Shown here: positions 35,883 through 45,035 of the stretch, piece after piece
Layout of the letters: each line of letters opens with the position of its first letter
Position numbering within the stretch: position 1 is the first letter of the stretch
Assembly (NCBI GenBank): GCA_016795485.1
Contig: JAEUHM010000046.1
Location: forward strand, 186,001-250,000
Direction: 5' to 3'
DNA length: 64,000 bases
Origin: Verrucomicrobiaceae bacterium
GTDB lineage: Bacteria > Verrucomicrobiota > Verrucomicrobiia > Verrucomicrobiales > Verrucomicrobiaceae
Translations under genes and position numbers: made by a program
Notes under the pieces: model-generated
Databases searched by the model: none
What the model saw: the letters and a program-made list of their open reading frames with translations, nothing else
Told to the model about the DNA's origin: nothing

Positions 35883-37265
35883 CTATTTGGAACTGAACTC
35901 CGCTACAGCATCATCCGTGGCCTGAGCCAGCACCGCCAAGCCTTCCTCCAGTGCTTCCTGGGGAATGGACAACGGAGGCGAGATCTTGACCGTCTGACCC
36001 CAAGCTCCCACCGGAGCAAACAAGAGCAGTCCGCGTTGGAAGCAGAGCTCAATGATGCGATGAGCTAAGTCATGGTCTGGATCTTTGGTGCCGGGTTTGA
36101 CCGTTTGCATGCCCGCCACGAGGCCCGCAGCCGTCACGTTTCCAATAACGTTAGGATGCTTGGCATGAATAGCCTTTAGTCCTGCGAGCAGGATAGGCTG
36201 CAAGCGTGCAGCATTGCCGGTCATGTCCTCATCAATGATCTTCCGAATGCTCGCCATGGCAGCCGCACAGCACACTGGATTGCCCGTGTGAGTGCTCGTC
36301 ATTGAGCCAGGAGCGTATTGATCCATGAGTTCAGCTTTACCCAAAACCGCACTCAGCGGCAGCGAAGAACTGATGCCCTTGCCACAGCAGATGATGTCTG
36401 GTGTAACGCCATAGTGCTCAAACGCCCAGAACTTTCCTGTGCGTCCGAAGCCGGCCTGCACTTCATCAAAGATGAGCACCACCTGGTTTTCATCACACCA
36501 AGCGCGCAACTTTTTGGCATACTCCGTGGGTGCAAAGTCGGGGCCCACGCCCTGATAAGACTCCATGATGACCCCTGCAATATTTGCCGCAGTCATTCCG
36601 CGATCCGCGATGCATTTGAGGAAGGTATCGAAACTCACGTCCTGCTGCCAGTAACCATCAGGAAACGGTGCATTCAAGATAGCTGGGTCCTCGTTGACGA
36701 TCCAAGCCTTCTGACCTGCCATACCGCCGGCCTGTTGAGAACCGAGCGTCCTGCCATGGAAGCCGCGGGCGAAACCAACAATGCCAATTTTGCTCTTCCC
36801 ACCCACCTTGATGCCATGCGTTCTGGCAAGTTTGATGGCGCACTCGGTGGCCTCGGAACCTGTGGTCAAAAGGAAGACCTTCTCCAATCCATCCGGCGCA
36901 ACGCTGGCTAGTAACTCAGCCAACTCGGCTCGCTCTTCACTTGGAAACACATAGTTGTGCAGAAGACCTGAGTTGACCTGATTGATGATGGCATCTCGGA
37001 TCTCCTTGATGCCGTGTCCAGCGTTCGTCACGAGCACGCCGCTACTCCAGTCGAGCCAGCGGTTGCCATGCTTGTCGTAAACAAAAATATCTTCGGCTTT
37101 TTCCCAGACGATAGGAGGCTGCCCTTGCATGGAGACAGGCTCCAAGCGACGAAGTTTCTCAAGGGTTGCCACAGATTCCGGGTGTGGAATAGCGGTTTGG
37201 ATTCTGCGGTATTTCGTCTCGACGTGTGGCACGTCGACTGGCTGGATGTTGTATTCTTTTCCCAT
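35883..37265 (-). CDS. Class III (fold type I) PLP aminotransferase
   Basis: 460 residues from the ATG at 37265. LLTTGSEATECAIKLAR, GFHGRTLG, VLIFDEVQAGFGRTGKFWA (PLP-contacting Asp) and CCGKGISSSLPLSAV (Schiff-base Lys) identify the class III family with 4-aminobutyrate, ornithine and diaminobutyrate aminotransferases. The C-terminal KISPPLSIPQEALEEGLAVL is typical of GabT-like members. Specificity is uncertain; no catabolic partner gene is adjacent. Terminated by the shared hairpin downstream. Confidence 0.88.
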   Translation of the reverse strand: MGKEYNIQPVDVPHVETKYRRIQTAIPHPESVATLEKLRRLEPVSMQGQPPIVWEKAEDIFVYDKHGNRWLDWSSGVLVTNAGHGIKEIRDAIINQVNSGLLHNYVFPSEERAELAELLASVAPDGLEKVFLLTTGSEATECAIKLARTHGIKVGGKSKIGIVGFARGFHGRTLGSQQAGGMAGQKAWIVNEDPAILNAPFPDGYWQQDVSFDTFLKCIADRGMTAANIAGVIMESYQGVGPDFAPTEYAKKLRAWCDENQVVLIFDEVQAGFGRTGKFWAFEHYGVTPDIICCGKGISSSLPLSAVLGKAELMDQYAPGSMTSTHTGNPVCCAAAMASIRKIIDEDMTGNAARLQPILLAGLKAIHAKHPNVIGNVTAAGLVAGMQTVKPGTKDPDHDLAHRIIELCFQRGLLLFAPVGAWGQTVKISPPLSIPQEALEEGLAVLAQATDDAVAEFSSK

Positions 37266-37427
37266 TGCAACTGTCTGCGTTAGTAGCAGTTGCTGCCCTC
37301 AGTTAAGCCGCAAATCATACCCTGCAAATGCTTTCCTGCAAAAATCTGACAAGCCGAGATGATCTCGCCATACGGCAGATGATTTGACTCCGACGGCGGC
37401 CCGCGCAAAGCGTCAGGGTCATTTCTC

Positions 37428-38054
37428 ATGTCAGAAAACTTCTCCATTCCTCAATCTCGTCTTGGCGTGCTGCTTGTAGTCTCTGGCCCGTCTGGGTCTG
37501 GCAAGACTACGCTTTGCCGCAAGTTGAGCGACCAGGGTGAGGCAGTCTACTCGATTTCCTGCACCACTCGTGCAGCTAGGCAAGGCGAGGTCCACGGTAA
37601 GGACTACTTCTTTCTCACGGAAGAAGACTTTGTGGAGCGCATTGGCAGAAATGAGTTCTTTGAGCACGCCCATGTGCATGGCAAGCGCTACGGTACATTG
37701 AAGAGCTACGTCACGGAGAATCTTCTCTGCGGTGTCGATGTCGTCATGGACATCGACGTTCAAGGTGCTGAGCAGGTGCGCTCATGCCAAGACGCGCTGG
37801 TGAAGCAGTGCCTCGTGGATGTGTTTATCCTTCCGCCAAGTGTCGAAGAACTCAAAGCACGTCTCGCCCACCGGGGCACTGAAGGTCAGGCCGCTCTCGA
37901 TCTCCGACTAAAAAATGCCATCGGAGAGATGTCACGCTGGCAAGAGTACGCGTATACATTGGTGAGCGGGTCACGAGAGGCAGACATGGAGCGATTTCGA
38001 TCCATCCTGGTTGCTGAACGCATGCGCTCGATCAGACAACCCCAGTCCCCATGA
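37428..38054 (+). CDS. gmk: Guanylate kinase
   Basis: 208 residues. The P-loop is SGPSGSGKTTL near residue 20, followed by ISCTTRAARQGEVHGKDYFFL (GMP-binding), EFFEHAHVHGKRYGT, and the lid region LAHRGTEG with DLRLKNA. Converts GMP and ATP to GDP and ADP. Its TGA overlaps the next gene's ATG (ATGA), so they are translationally coupled. Length is typical of bacterial Gmk. Confidence 0.95.
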   Translation: MSENFSIPQSRLGVLLVVSGPSGSGKTTLCRKLSDQGEAVYSISCTTRAARQGEVHGKDYFFLTEEDFVERIGRNEFFEHAHVHGKRYGTLKSYVTENLLCGVDVVMDIDVQGAEQVRSCQDALVKQCLVDVFILPPSVEELKARLAHRGTEGQAALDLRLKNAIGEMSRWQEYAYTLVSGSREADMERFRSILVAERMRSIRQPQSP

Positions 38055-39478
38055 CTTCACCTATTCACGACCGCCCAGACACGCTGGAGAAGGCTCTCAG
38101 GATCAACCTTTCCAGAAACATCTACGGAACTTTTGCCGAGATTGGGGCTGGTCAAGAGATCGCCAATTGGTTCTTCAGAGCCGGTGCTGCTTCTGGCACG
38201 ATTGCCAAGTCCATGTCCGCGTACGACATGACCATTAGCGATGAGATTTACGGAAAAACGAACCGATACGCATCTCGTCAGCGCATGGTCGCTATGCTGG
38301 ATCACGAGTTCCCCATGCTCGTGCAGCGCCTTTCCGCCAAGCGAGGCAACTCGACCTGCTTCTTCGCACTCACCGATACAGTCCGGGCCAAGGCAAAAGC
38401 CGACACCGATCAAGAATGTCACGGCTGGATGGGACTGCGATTCCAATCTCAGCCCAGCGGGCAACCGAGTGAGATCCAACTCCACGTACGCTTGCTGGAT
38501 GACTCCCACGGGCGGCAATGTGCCGCGCTTGGCATCCTCGGCGTCAATCTTCTGTACGCGGCGTTCCATTTGCGCGATCATCCGACTGACTTTCTCAGTT
38601 CATTGTTAGACGATCTTGGCCGCAGACGGGTGGAGATTGACATGATCGACTTCTCAGGACCGGCTTTCACCTCGCTGGAGTATCAGGATCGCCTTGTAGC
38701 CCTGAAACTTGTGCGCATCGGCCTCGCTGATGCAGCACTCTTCGGTGCTAATGGTGAAATCTGGCAGGCTTCGGATGTTCTTTGGAACAAACCCGTCTTT
38801 TTGAATCGCGGCAGCTTTGACCCAATTACCAAACTCAACTTAGACATGATCGAGAGTGGCCAAGTGGCCTTCCGGGGCGATTTTGGCGATGCGGTGAAGG
38901 ATCGAGTCGAGTTGCTGGAGATCACCATGCACAACCTATTGGCTAGCACTTTTGATGTGCCTGACACTGACTTCCTTGCCCGCGCGGACGTGCTTCAAAG
39001 TTTGGGCAAGAACGTGCTCATCTCACGTTACCCTCAGTTTCACCGGATCAGCTCTTTCCTGGCCCGTCACACACAGTCGCCTATCGCAATCGTCATGGGA
39101 CTGCCGCTGTTTCTGGAGTTATTCAACGAAAAGTGGTGTACTGATCTTGAAGGCGGCCTGCTAGAGGCGTTCGGAAGACTGTTCAAGCATCAAGTTCACG
39201 TCTACGTCTATCCAATGGGCAACCCGCTCACTAGAGAAGTGATCAGCGTAGACAAAGCACCAGTCTCCGCGGATCAGCGCCCTCTACTGGAGTATCTGTT
39301 GCGGACAAAGCGTGTTCGCCCCATCGTGGCGTGCGATGACGAGTATTTGTTTCATACTTCATCTGATGTACGCGGAATGATCCAAAAAGGCGACAATACG
39401 TGGCAGCAATTGGTTCCAGACATCGTGCTTAAGCAAGGGCCCTGGCTGTCTTTGGCACAATCCGCCACAATCCCATAA
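38051..39478 (+). CDS. Conserved ~475-residue protein of unknown function
   Basis: 475 residues, ATG overlapping the gmk stop. The start (INLSRNIYGTFAEIGAGQEIANWFFR, in two adjacent blocks) and AYDMTISDEIYG are characteristic of a widely distributed protein that databases often label a TonB-dependent receptor or nicotinate-nucleotide adenylyltransferase. From memory, those labels are unsupported: no signal peptide, beta-barrel, plug or nucleotidyltransferase (H-x-G-H) motif is visible here. ECHGWMGLRFQ, FSGPAFTSLE and GGLLEAFGRLFKHQVHVYVYP are strongly patterned. The protein is soluble and probably cytoplasmic. A strong terminator follows. Confidence 0.8.
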   Translation: MTSPIHDRPDTLEKALRINLSRNIYGTFAEIGAGQEIANWFFRAGAASGTIAKSMSAYDMTISDEIYGKTNRYASRQRMVAMLDHEFPMLVQRLSAKRGNSTCFFALTDTVRAKAKADTDQECHGWMGLRFQSQPSGQPSEIQLHVRLLDDSHGRQCAALGILGVNLLYAAFHLRDHPTDFLSSLLDDLGRRRVEIDMIDFSGPAFTSLEYQDRLVALKLVRIGLADAALFGANGEIWQASDVLWNKPVFLNRGSFDPITKLNLDMIESGQVAFRGDFGDAVKDRVELLEITMHNLLASTFDVPDTDFLARADVLQSLGKNVLISRYPQFHRISSFLARHTQSPIAIVMGLPLFLELFNEKWCTDLEGGLLEAFGRLFKHQVHVYVYPMGNPLTREVISVDKAPVSADQRPLLEYLLRTKRVRPIVACDDEYLFHTSSDVRGMIQKGDNTWQQLVPDIVLKQGPWLSLAQSATIP

Positions 39479-39628
39479 GCAGCTACAGCGGACTTACCAT
39501 GTAACTACTTTGTGAAGCCATTTTGGTTGAACAAACGTGGTAGTCGCAGGTCTCATTCCCCGCTGACTCACGTCAGTTTTCCAGCTCGGGAGGCTGGGAA
39601 GGCGTCATCCCGACACACAACGACAACA

Positions 39629-39656
39629 AGCGAGCCGAGATCTCTCTCGGCTCGCT
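39629..39656 (+). terminator. Rho-independent terminator after 38051-39478
   Basis: Arms AGCGAGCCGAGA (39629-39640) and TCTCGGCTCGCT (39645-39656), 4-base loop, followed by CATTTTTG. It lies about 150 bp after the stop and 50 bp before the next start. Confidence 0.85.
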
Positions 39657-39705
39657 TCATTTTTGTCGCGACTTATGCGTGCAACTTGAGTTTCAGCCTC
39701 TCGTG

Positions 39706-40509
39706 ATGCCGCCCTTCTCTCCCCTCGCGTTTGCCGCTCTGACACTCGAGCTGTCTGTGGCAAGTATGTCTGCACAAGACCTGCTCGTCCGCCACGAACT
39801 CTCAGTGGATGGCGTCAAGCGCGAGGCTCTGGTTTACACTCCAGCGTCAGCCACTGCTCGACCCGCCCCGCTGGTGTTTGGCTGGCACGGCCATGGTGGC
39901 ACCATGAGGAATGCCGCACGTAGCTTCCGCATTCACGAGATCTGGCCTGAGGCGATCGTCGTCTACCCACAAGGCCTCAATACACCAGGAAGGCTCACCG
40001 ACCCAGAAGGCAAAAAAGCGGGCTGGCAGGGTCGGCTTGGTGACCAAGGTGACCGTGATTTGAAGTTCTTTGATGCTATTTGGCAAAAACTTCATGCAGG
40101 GTTCAAGGTCGACGACAATCGGGTCTACAGCACTGGCCACTCAAATGGCGGCGGCTTCACTTATCTCCTTTGGGCCGCCCGAGGCGACAAATTGACCGCA
40201 ATTGCACCTTCAGCCTCAGCAGGACGAAACAAAGGTGAGTCAAACCCGCTGCCCGTCCTGCACCTGGCTGGACGCAATGATCCTCTGGTTAAGTTTGCGT
40301 GGCAGGAGGCAATGATCCGCACGCTGAGAGAGCTCAACAAGACGTCCGAAGGCAAAGCCTGGGACCTAGACGAACGTTGCACGATTTACCCTTCGGCCAT
40401 TGGTGCCCCTTTAGTGACGGCGATACACGACGGGGGCCATGAGTATCCAAAAGGTGCCCCTGAGTTGATTGTGAAGTTCTTCAAGGCTCACTCAAAGGCA
40501 AAGGGTTAG
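39706..40509 (+). CDS. Exported polyhydroxybutyrate depolymerase/feruloyl esterase-like hydrolase
   Basis: 267 residues from the ATG at 39706; likely signal peptide MPPFSPLAFAALTLELSVAS. The alpha/beta hydrolase core has an oxyanion-region WHGHGG, the nucleophile elbow GHSNGGGF, GRNDPLVKF with the Asp region, and a terminal His in IHDGGHEYPKG. The LpqC/PHB depolymerase family contains esterases acting on polyesters or feruloyl groups; substrate unknown. It begins soon after a terminator, so it is likely a separate unit. Confidence 0.82.
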   Translation: MPPFSPLAFAALTLELSVASMSAQDLLVRHELSVDGVKREALVYTPASATARPAPLVFGWHGHGGTMRNAARSFRIHEIWPEAIVVYPQGLNTPGRLTDPEGKKAGWQGRLGDQGDRDLKFFDAIWQKLHAGFKVDDNRVYSTGHSNGGGFTYLLWAARGDKLTAIAPSASAGRNKGESNPLPVLHLAGRNDPLVKFAWQEAMIRTLRELNKTSEGKAWDLDERCTIYPSAIGAPLVTAIHDGGHEYPKGAPELIVKFFKAHSKAKG

Positions 40510-40540
40510 GATCGCTGGATTCGCCAGGGTCCTACACAGC

Positions 40541-40571
40541 GCCCAAGAGCGGGCGGAGTCCCGTTCTGGGC
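40541..40571 (+). terminator. Possible hairpin downstream of the esterase
   Basis: GCCCAAGAGCGGG (40541-40553) and CCCGTTCTGGGC (40560-40571) pair with one bulge. No clear T-run follows, so termination is uncertain; it may be structural. Confidence 0.35.
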
Positions 40572-40662
40572 CAAAATGTCGCTCCCCGCTAAGTTTCTTT
40601 GCCAAATCCTTAACTATTGCTAATCTGCGCGCCCATTTTTCAACCTAGTCAATCCGACCCAC

Positions 40663-43122
40663 ATGATCTCATTGCTATCTCTCGCCCAACAGGCTGCTGC
40701 CGAGGCCACCAAGGCCGCTGAAACGGCTGCTCCCGCTGCTTCGGGCAACAACGGAGCCTACATCACTTTCTTCGTCGGTGCTCTGCTGCTCGGTTTGCTG
40801 TTCTTTTATGTGGGCACGGCCAACATGGGAAGAAAGCGCCTCGTGGGCACTCTTTTTGCCGCTCTAGCTGCCCTGTCCGCCTATTTCGCCTACCAAAACA
40901 TGGGCCTAAAGAAGGGGATCGACCTTCAGGGCGGATCAGAGTTCATCGTTCGTCTTGAGCCCGGCACAGACAAAGACGGCAATCCGATTCCGGTCAATCC
41001 CGACTCCATTCAGCAAGCCATCGGCATTCTGGAAAAGCGCCTCAACCCAGGTGGAGCTAAAGACCTCACGCTCATTCCTCAACAGCCAGACCGCATCATC
41101 ATTCAGATGCCTGGTATCTCGGACGAAGAGATCGCCAATGTGCGCAAACTGATCCAAGAGGTCGCGCTGCTCGAACTCAAAATCGTTCACCCAGAAGATG
41201 CATCGAAACTTGAAGAGCTGAAGCAAGGCAAATTGGTGTTCGGCTACGAGAAACTGCCTTACCAGAAGGCGCAGAAAGATGGATCGACCGAAGTGGTAGT
41301 GAAGACGCGTGCTGAGCTTGATGGCAAGCGCGTCTCTCGCGCATATCCACGCTTTGACGCTCGCGGTTGGTCCGTAGGTTTGGAGTTCGACTCAGAAGGT
41401 GCCAAGCTTTTCGACGAAGTTGCAAAGGCCAACTACCAGCAGCGCATGGCGATCGTCGTGGATGATGTCGTCATCTCCGCTCCGGTGTTGCAGTCACAGA
41501 ACTATGGAGGTTTTGCTGAGATCACGGGTGACTTCCTTGAACTGGAAGCTCGCAATCTTGCATCGTCCCTGCAAAACCCTCTGGAGAACCCAATGAAGAT
41601 TGAGTCTGAGCGCAGTGTCTCTGCTGCCTACGGTCAGTCTTCCATCGATCAAGGGATGTGGATTTGCATCGCTGCACTGATCATGACGACGGCGTTCATG
41701 TGCTTCATCTACCGCGCTGCGGGTATTGTCGCTATCATCGGCTTGGTGATCAACGTCACTTTGCTGGTTGGTGCCATGGCCCTATTCGGCTTCACACTGA
41801 CTATGCCCGGTATCGCCGGTATCGTTCTGACCATCGGTATGGCCGTGGATGCCAACGTTCTGATCTACGAGCGTCTGCGAGAAGAACAGGAGGCAGGAAA
41901 ATCGCTCGCTGCTGCTCTCCTCGGAGCGTTTGCGAAGGCTTTCTCGGCGATCTTTGACTCCAACATCACCACGTTGCTTTCGGCATGGATCCTTTACCTC
42001 ACGGCCTCTGGTCTAGTTAAAGGTTTCGCCGTTACGCTTACCATGGGTATCATTTCCTCACTGGTGGGTGCCTTGATCGTGACACGCGTGATGTTCATGT
42101 GGCTCGTCGACACTGGCAAACTCAAGTCTCTCTCTGCGGCAAAGATCATTCCTGACAAAGTTTGGGACATCCTCTCAGTCGCTCCGAAGTTCATCGTGGC
42201 TTCCCTGGTAGTGACCGCCATCTCGTTCGGAGTAGTCGCCATGAAGGGTAAGTCCGGCTTCGGAGTAGACTTCGTTGGTGGCGACCTTCTCAACGTTAAC
42301 TTGAAGTCCGGCAGCGTCATTTCGGAAGAAGAGGTTAACTCCGTGCTTCAGCCCTTGGGACTGAAAGGCTACCAGTATCAACAAAAGACGGTTGTCGGCG
42401 GTGCGCCTTCAGTAGCCATTCGAAGTGAGTTCGATACCGGCAACAAGATCCAATCAGCACTGGAAGGTAAGTTTAAGGACCGCATCTCAGGGACATCCAT
42501 TGAGCGCGTAGGACCTGCTATCGGCAAGGAAGTCGCTGAATCCTCGACTTGGGCTCTGCTTGCTTCACTTGTTGCGATCTTCATTTACCTGCTGCTGCGC
42601 TTTGAGACAGCGTTCGCTATCGGGGCTATCGTCGCTCTCTTCCACGACGTGCTCATGGTTCCTGGTCTGTGCATGCTTTTCGGTCAGCAAATGTCAGTCG
42701 TTCACGTGGGTGCGCTTCTCACCATCGCGGGTTACTCCATCAACGACACCATTGTGGTGTTTGACCGTATTCGCGAGACGATTCATCGCGGCAGTGGCGG
42801 CTCACTTCGAGACATGATGAACGAGGCTATCTGCAAGACGCTCTCCAGGACCCTTTTGACTGGTCCGACAGCGCTTGCTCCGATGGTCATCTTGTTATTC
42901 ATGGGCAATCCGTCAATGAAAGAGTTCGCGCTTCCGATGGTCATCGGTGTTCTTCTTGGCACTTACTCGTCGATCTTCATCGCTTCCCCGCTGGTTCTCT
43001 GGTATGCCAAGCGCACCGGCACCGCTCTGAAGCATCAAGTTCTGGAGGCCAAACTCCGCGCAGATGCCCATGAGGCCGCTGCTAAGCAGGCCCAGGCTCA
43101 AAACAAGGACGCTGGTAAGTAA
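40663..43122 (+). CDS. secDF: Fused protein translocase subunit SecDF
   Basis: 819 residues combining SecD and SecF. GIDLQGG near residue 85 (SecD D1), the periplasmic domain with ALLELKIVH and DVVISAPVL, then GMAVDANVLIYERLREE (D4, SecD core); SecF starts near ~500 with GIDF-like FGVDFVGGDL and has GYSINDTIVVFDRIRETI near 690. It uses proton motive force to pull preproteins through SecYEG. The N-terminus is unusual: an Ala-rich stretch and an extra helix (AYITFFVGALLLGLLFFYVG) precede the normal first helix. Ends with a terminator at 43145. Confidence 0.95.
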   Translation: MISLLSLAQQAAAEATKAAETAAPAASGNNGAYITFFVGALLLGLLFFYVGTANMGRKRLVGTLFAALAALSAYFAYQNMGLKKGIDLQGGSEFIVRLEPGTDKDGNPIPVNPDSIQQAIGILEKRLNPGGAKDLTLIPQQPDRIIIQMPGISDEEIANVRKLIQEVALLELKIVHPEDASKLEELKQGKLVFGYEKLPYQKAQKDGSTEVVVKTRAELDGKRVSRAYPRFDARGWSVGLEFDSEGAKLFDEVAKANYQQRMAIVVDDVVISAPVLQSQNYGGFAEITGDFLELEARNLASSLQNPLENPMKIESERSVSAAYGQSSIDQGMWICIAALIMTTAFMCFIYRAAGIVAIIGLVINVTLLVGAMALFGFTLTMPGIAGIVLTIGMAVDANVLIYERLREEQEAGKSLAAALLGAFAKAFSAIFDSNITTLLSAWILYLTASGLVKGFAVTLTMGIISSLVGALIVTRVMFMWLVDTGKLKSLSAAKIIPDKVWDILSVAPKFIVASLVVTAISFGVVAMKGKSGFGVDFVGGDLLNVNLKSGSVISEEEVNSVLQPLGLKGYQYQQKTVVGGAPSVAIRSEFDTGNKIQSALEGKFKDRISGTSIERVGPAIGKEVAESSTWALLASLVAIFIYLLLRFETAFAIGAIVALFHDVLMVPGLCMLFGQQMSVVHVGALLTIAGYSINDTIVVFDRIRETIHRGSGGSLRDMMNEAICKTLSRTLLTGPTALAPMVILLFMGNPSMKEFALPMVIGVLLGTYSSIFIASPLVLWYAKRTGTALKHQVLEAKLRADAHEAAAKQAQAQNKDAGK

Positions 43123-43144
43123 ATCGGTCCACGTGGCAATTTCC

Positions 43145-43177
43145 AAAGAGCCAGGAGCGCCAAGTTCCTGGCTCTTT
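43145..43177 (+). terminator. Rho-independent terminator of secDF
   Basis: Arms AAAGAGCCAGGA (43145-43156) and TCCTGGCTCTTT (43166-43177) with a short loop, ending in TTTTGC. It is 22 bp past the secDF stop and precedes trmL by ~40 bp. Confidence 0.85.
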
Positions 43178-43215
43178 TGCTTGTTAAGCCCCATCGCCCC
43201 CCCAAATCATCCACC

Positions 43216-43701
43216 ATGATTCACATCGTTCTCTATCAGCCAGAGATTCCCCACAATACGGGTGCTGTGGGTCGTCTTTGCCTTGGTACTAATGCGCGGT
43301 TACACTTGATTCATCCACTTGGCTTCTCGCTGGATGATAAGCATCTCAAGCGCACCGGTCTCGACTACTGGAAAGATGTCGATGTCAAACAATGGGCTTC
43401 CTGGGATCAGTTTAAGGCATCCCTTCCATCGGATGCCCGACTCTGTTACCTCACAACCAAAACCAAGCAGCGCTACTGGGACACCGAGTTCACTGAGGAA
43501 GATGTCTACCTCGTTTTCGGCCCTGAAACTCGCGGACTTCCAGTCAGTTTGCTCGCCGAGGAAGCCGCGCACGCACTGACGATACCCATGCACGGTACCC
43601 GAAGCCTCAACCTGGCTACATCCGTTGCGATTGTGCTCTACGAGGTCGTGCGACAGAGAAGCCGCCAGGGTCTACCAGACAGTTTTACTACCACTTGTTA
43701 G
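43216..43701 (+). CDS. trmL: tRNA (cytidine/uridine-34-2'-O)-methyltransferase
   Basis: 161 residues from the ATG at 43216. The compact SPOUT fold is recognised by VLYQPEIPHNTGAVGRLC at the N-terminus, VFGPETRGLP and the knot motif GTRSLNLATSVAIVLYE. It methylates the wobble ribose of tRNA-Leu isoacceptors. Length matches TrmL. The 3' end overlaps the convergent dehydrogenase by 14 bp. Confidence 0.93.
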   Translation: MIHIVLYQPEIPHNTGAVGRLCLGTNARLHLIHPLGFSLDDKHLKRTGLDYWKDVDVKQWASWDQFKASLPSDARLCYLTTKTKQRYWDTEFTEEDVYLVFGPETRGLPVSLLAEEAAHALTIPMHGTRSLNLATSVAIVLYEVVRQRSRQGLPDSFTTTC

Positions 43702-44644
43702 CCTGGATCACATCCGGCTTGCCCTGTAGGTAGTTGATGAGATTCAATGTGGCACGCATCGCTTGCCTCGGGACGCTTTCATAAGTCCGCGAGCCAATGT
43801 GCGGTGTAATAAGCGCGTTGGGATGCTTGAGCAATGGATGATCCGCCGGAGGGGGTTCTTCATCGAGCACATCCGTGGCATATCCGCCTAGTTTGCCTGA
43901 GTCCAGAGCACCAATAACCGCAGGAAGGTCTACCAGCTCGGATCTAGCGGTATTCACCAACAGCGCTCCTGGTTTCATCACTCCAATCCGCGCGTTATTG
44001 ATCAAATGGCGGGTTTGCTCGCTGAGATTCGTGTGCAGAGACACCACATCACAAGCAGCGAGCAAGCTCTCAAACTCGGTGTGCCTCACCACCCCATGCT
44101 GACTCGCGAATGCCTCAGGCCAGTAGAGATCAAGCGCATGCACTTCCATGTCGAAGGCACGGGCACGCTTGGCAACCTCTTGCCCGATGCGACCAAGTCC
44201 AATCAACCCCAACTTCTTCTGCCAGAGCTCATGCCCTGTCATCCGCTTCCATTTCCCCTCCCTCACTGACAATGCTGAATCGACGAGATTGCGGACCAGT
44301 CCCAATAGAAGACAAAACACGTGCTCTGCCACCGTGGTGTGATTGACTCCAGGAGTGAAGAGCACTGGCAATTTGCTAGCCGTAGCCTTGGAGACATCGA
44401 TTTTGTCCAATCCGATTCCATATTTGCTGATCACTCGGAGCCTTGGCAGTGACTTATCGATCACAGCGGCAGTGATTTCGTCATCTCCACACAAGAAGGC
44501 ATCAAACTCACCTGCGAGTTCCAACATGCGGGCCTCGGAAAGAGGTCCGCGCTCTCGGTGAATCTCAAATCCCTGTGAGCCAAGCAGTTCGTGGTGATCG
44601 CCAGGGGTGTCTTGATAGGAGGTGGTGGTGAGCAGGATTCGCAT
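43688..44644 (-). CDS. D-2-hydroxyacid dehydrogenase, phosphoglycerate dehydrogenase-like
   Basis: 318 residues from the ATG at 44644 (MRILLTTTSYQDTPG). The frame stays open to 45133 but that extension overlaps the gene at 44696. GLIGLGRIGQEVAKRA binds NAD, and the catalytic Arg, Glu and His occur in NTARSELVD, DVLDEEPPPADHP and LITPHIGSRT. GVNHTTVAEHVF is the usual helix. Serine biosynthesis (SerA-like) or another 2-hydroxyacid are both possible; no ACT domain is present, so a short SerA or a hydroxyacid reductase fits. Confidence 0.88.
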   Translation of the reverse strand: MRILLTTTSYQDTPGDHHELLGSQGFEIHRERGPLSEARMLELAGEFDAFLCGDDEITAAVIDKSLPRLRVISKYGIGLDKIDVSKATASKLPVLFTPGVNHTTVAEHVFCLLLGLVRNLVDSALSVREGKWKRMTGHELWQKKLGLIGLGRIGQEVAKRARAFDMEVHALDLYWPEAFASQHGVVRHTEFESLLAACDVVSLHTNLSEQTRHLINNARIGVMKPGALLVNTARSELVDLPAVIGALDSGKLGGYATDVLDEEPPPADHPLLKHPNALITPHIGSRTYESVPRQAMRATLNLINYLQGKPDVIQANKW

Positions 44645-44695
44645 GTGAAGGTTTTCGATGAAAAGGTCTGGTGACTCGTCAATGGTAGATTCACG

Positions 44696-44977
44696 ATGGA
44701 AGAAGACCCTGATGGCGGCAAGGAGAATGCCAACGAACGAAACCTCGGCACTCAGCCCCTGGATGGGATCATGCTGGCGCTTGGAACGACAAACCATTCT
44801 CTGGTAGGAACTAGCCCATTCCCCATGACCCACAAAGCAGTGCAGCGCGCTCGCAAAGGCCGCAAGCTGACCCGCCACATGCAACGGCGGATCACTCAAG
44901 CGCTCAATGCCTGGTGCGCGGCCAATGGTGTAGAGCAGGTCTACAAAGAAGACGCCTTGTTCAATTACCAAGGCTGA
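44696..44977 (+). CDS. Small conserved-looking protein, putative helix-turn-helix
   Basis: 93 residues. The segment QPLDGIMLALGTTNHSLVG then MTHKAVQRARKGRKLTRHMQRRITQALN is basic and has spacing resembling a helix-turn-helix (a short helix, turn, then Arg/Lys-rich recognition-like helix). A memory-level resemblance to a small Opitutaceae/Verrucomicrobia family (LTHKMV...RKGRRLT...Q) supports coding. It is divergent from the dehydrogenase and immediately upstream of the DUF1501 gene. A regulatory role is inference; the start may also be internal. Confidence 0.55.
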   Translation: MEEDPDGGKENANERNLGTQPLDGIMLALGTTNHSLVGTSPFPMTHKAVQRARKGRKLTRHMQRRITQALNAWCAANGVEQVYKEDALFNYQG

Positions 44978-45035
44978 TGGAGGCTGTTGAGCCTGATTGC
45001 ATAAACCGGCATCGCCCCCACGTAGTGGAGAAAGG

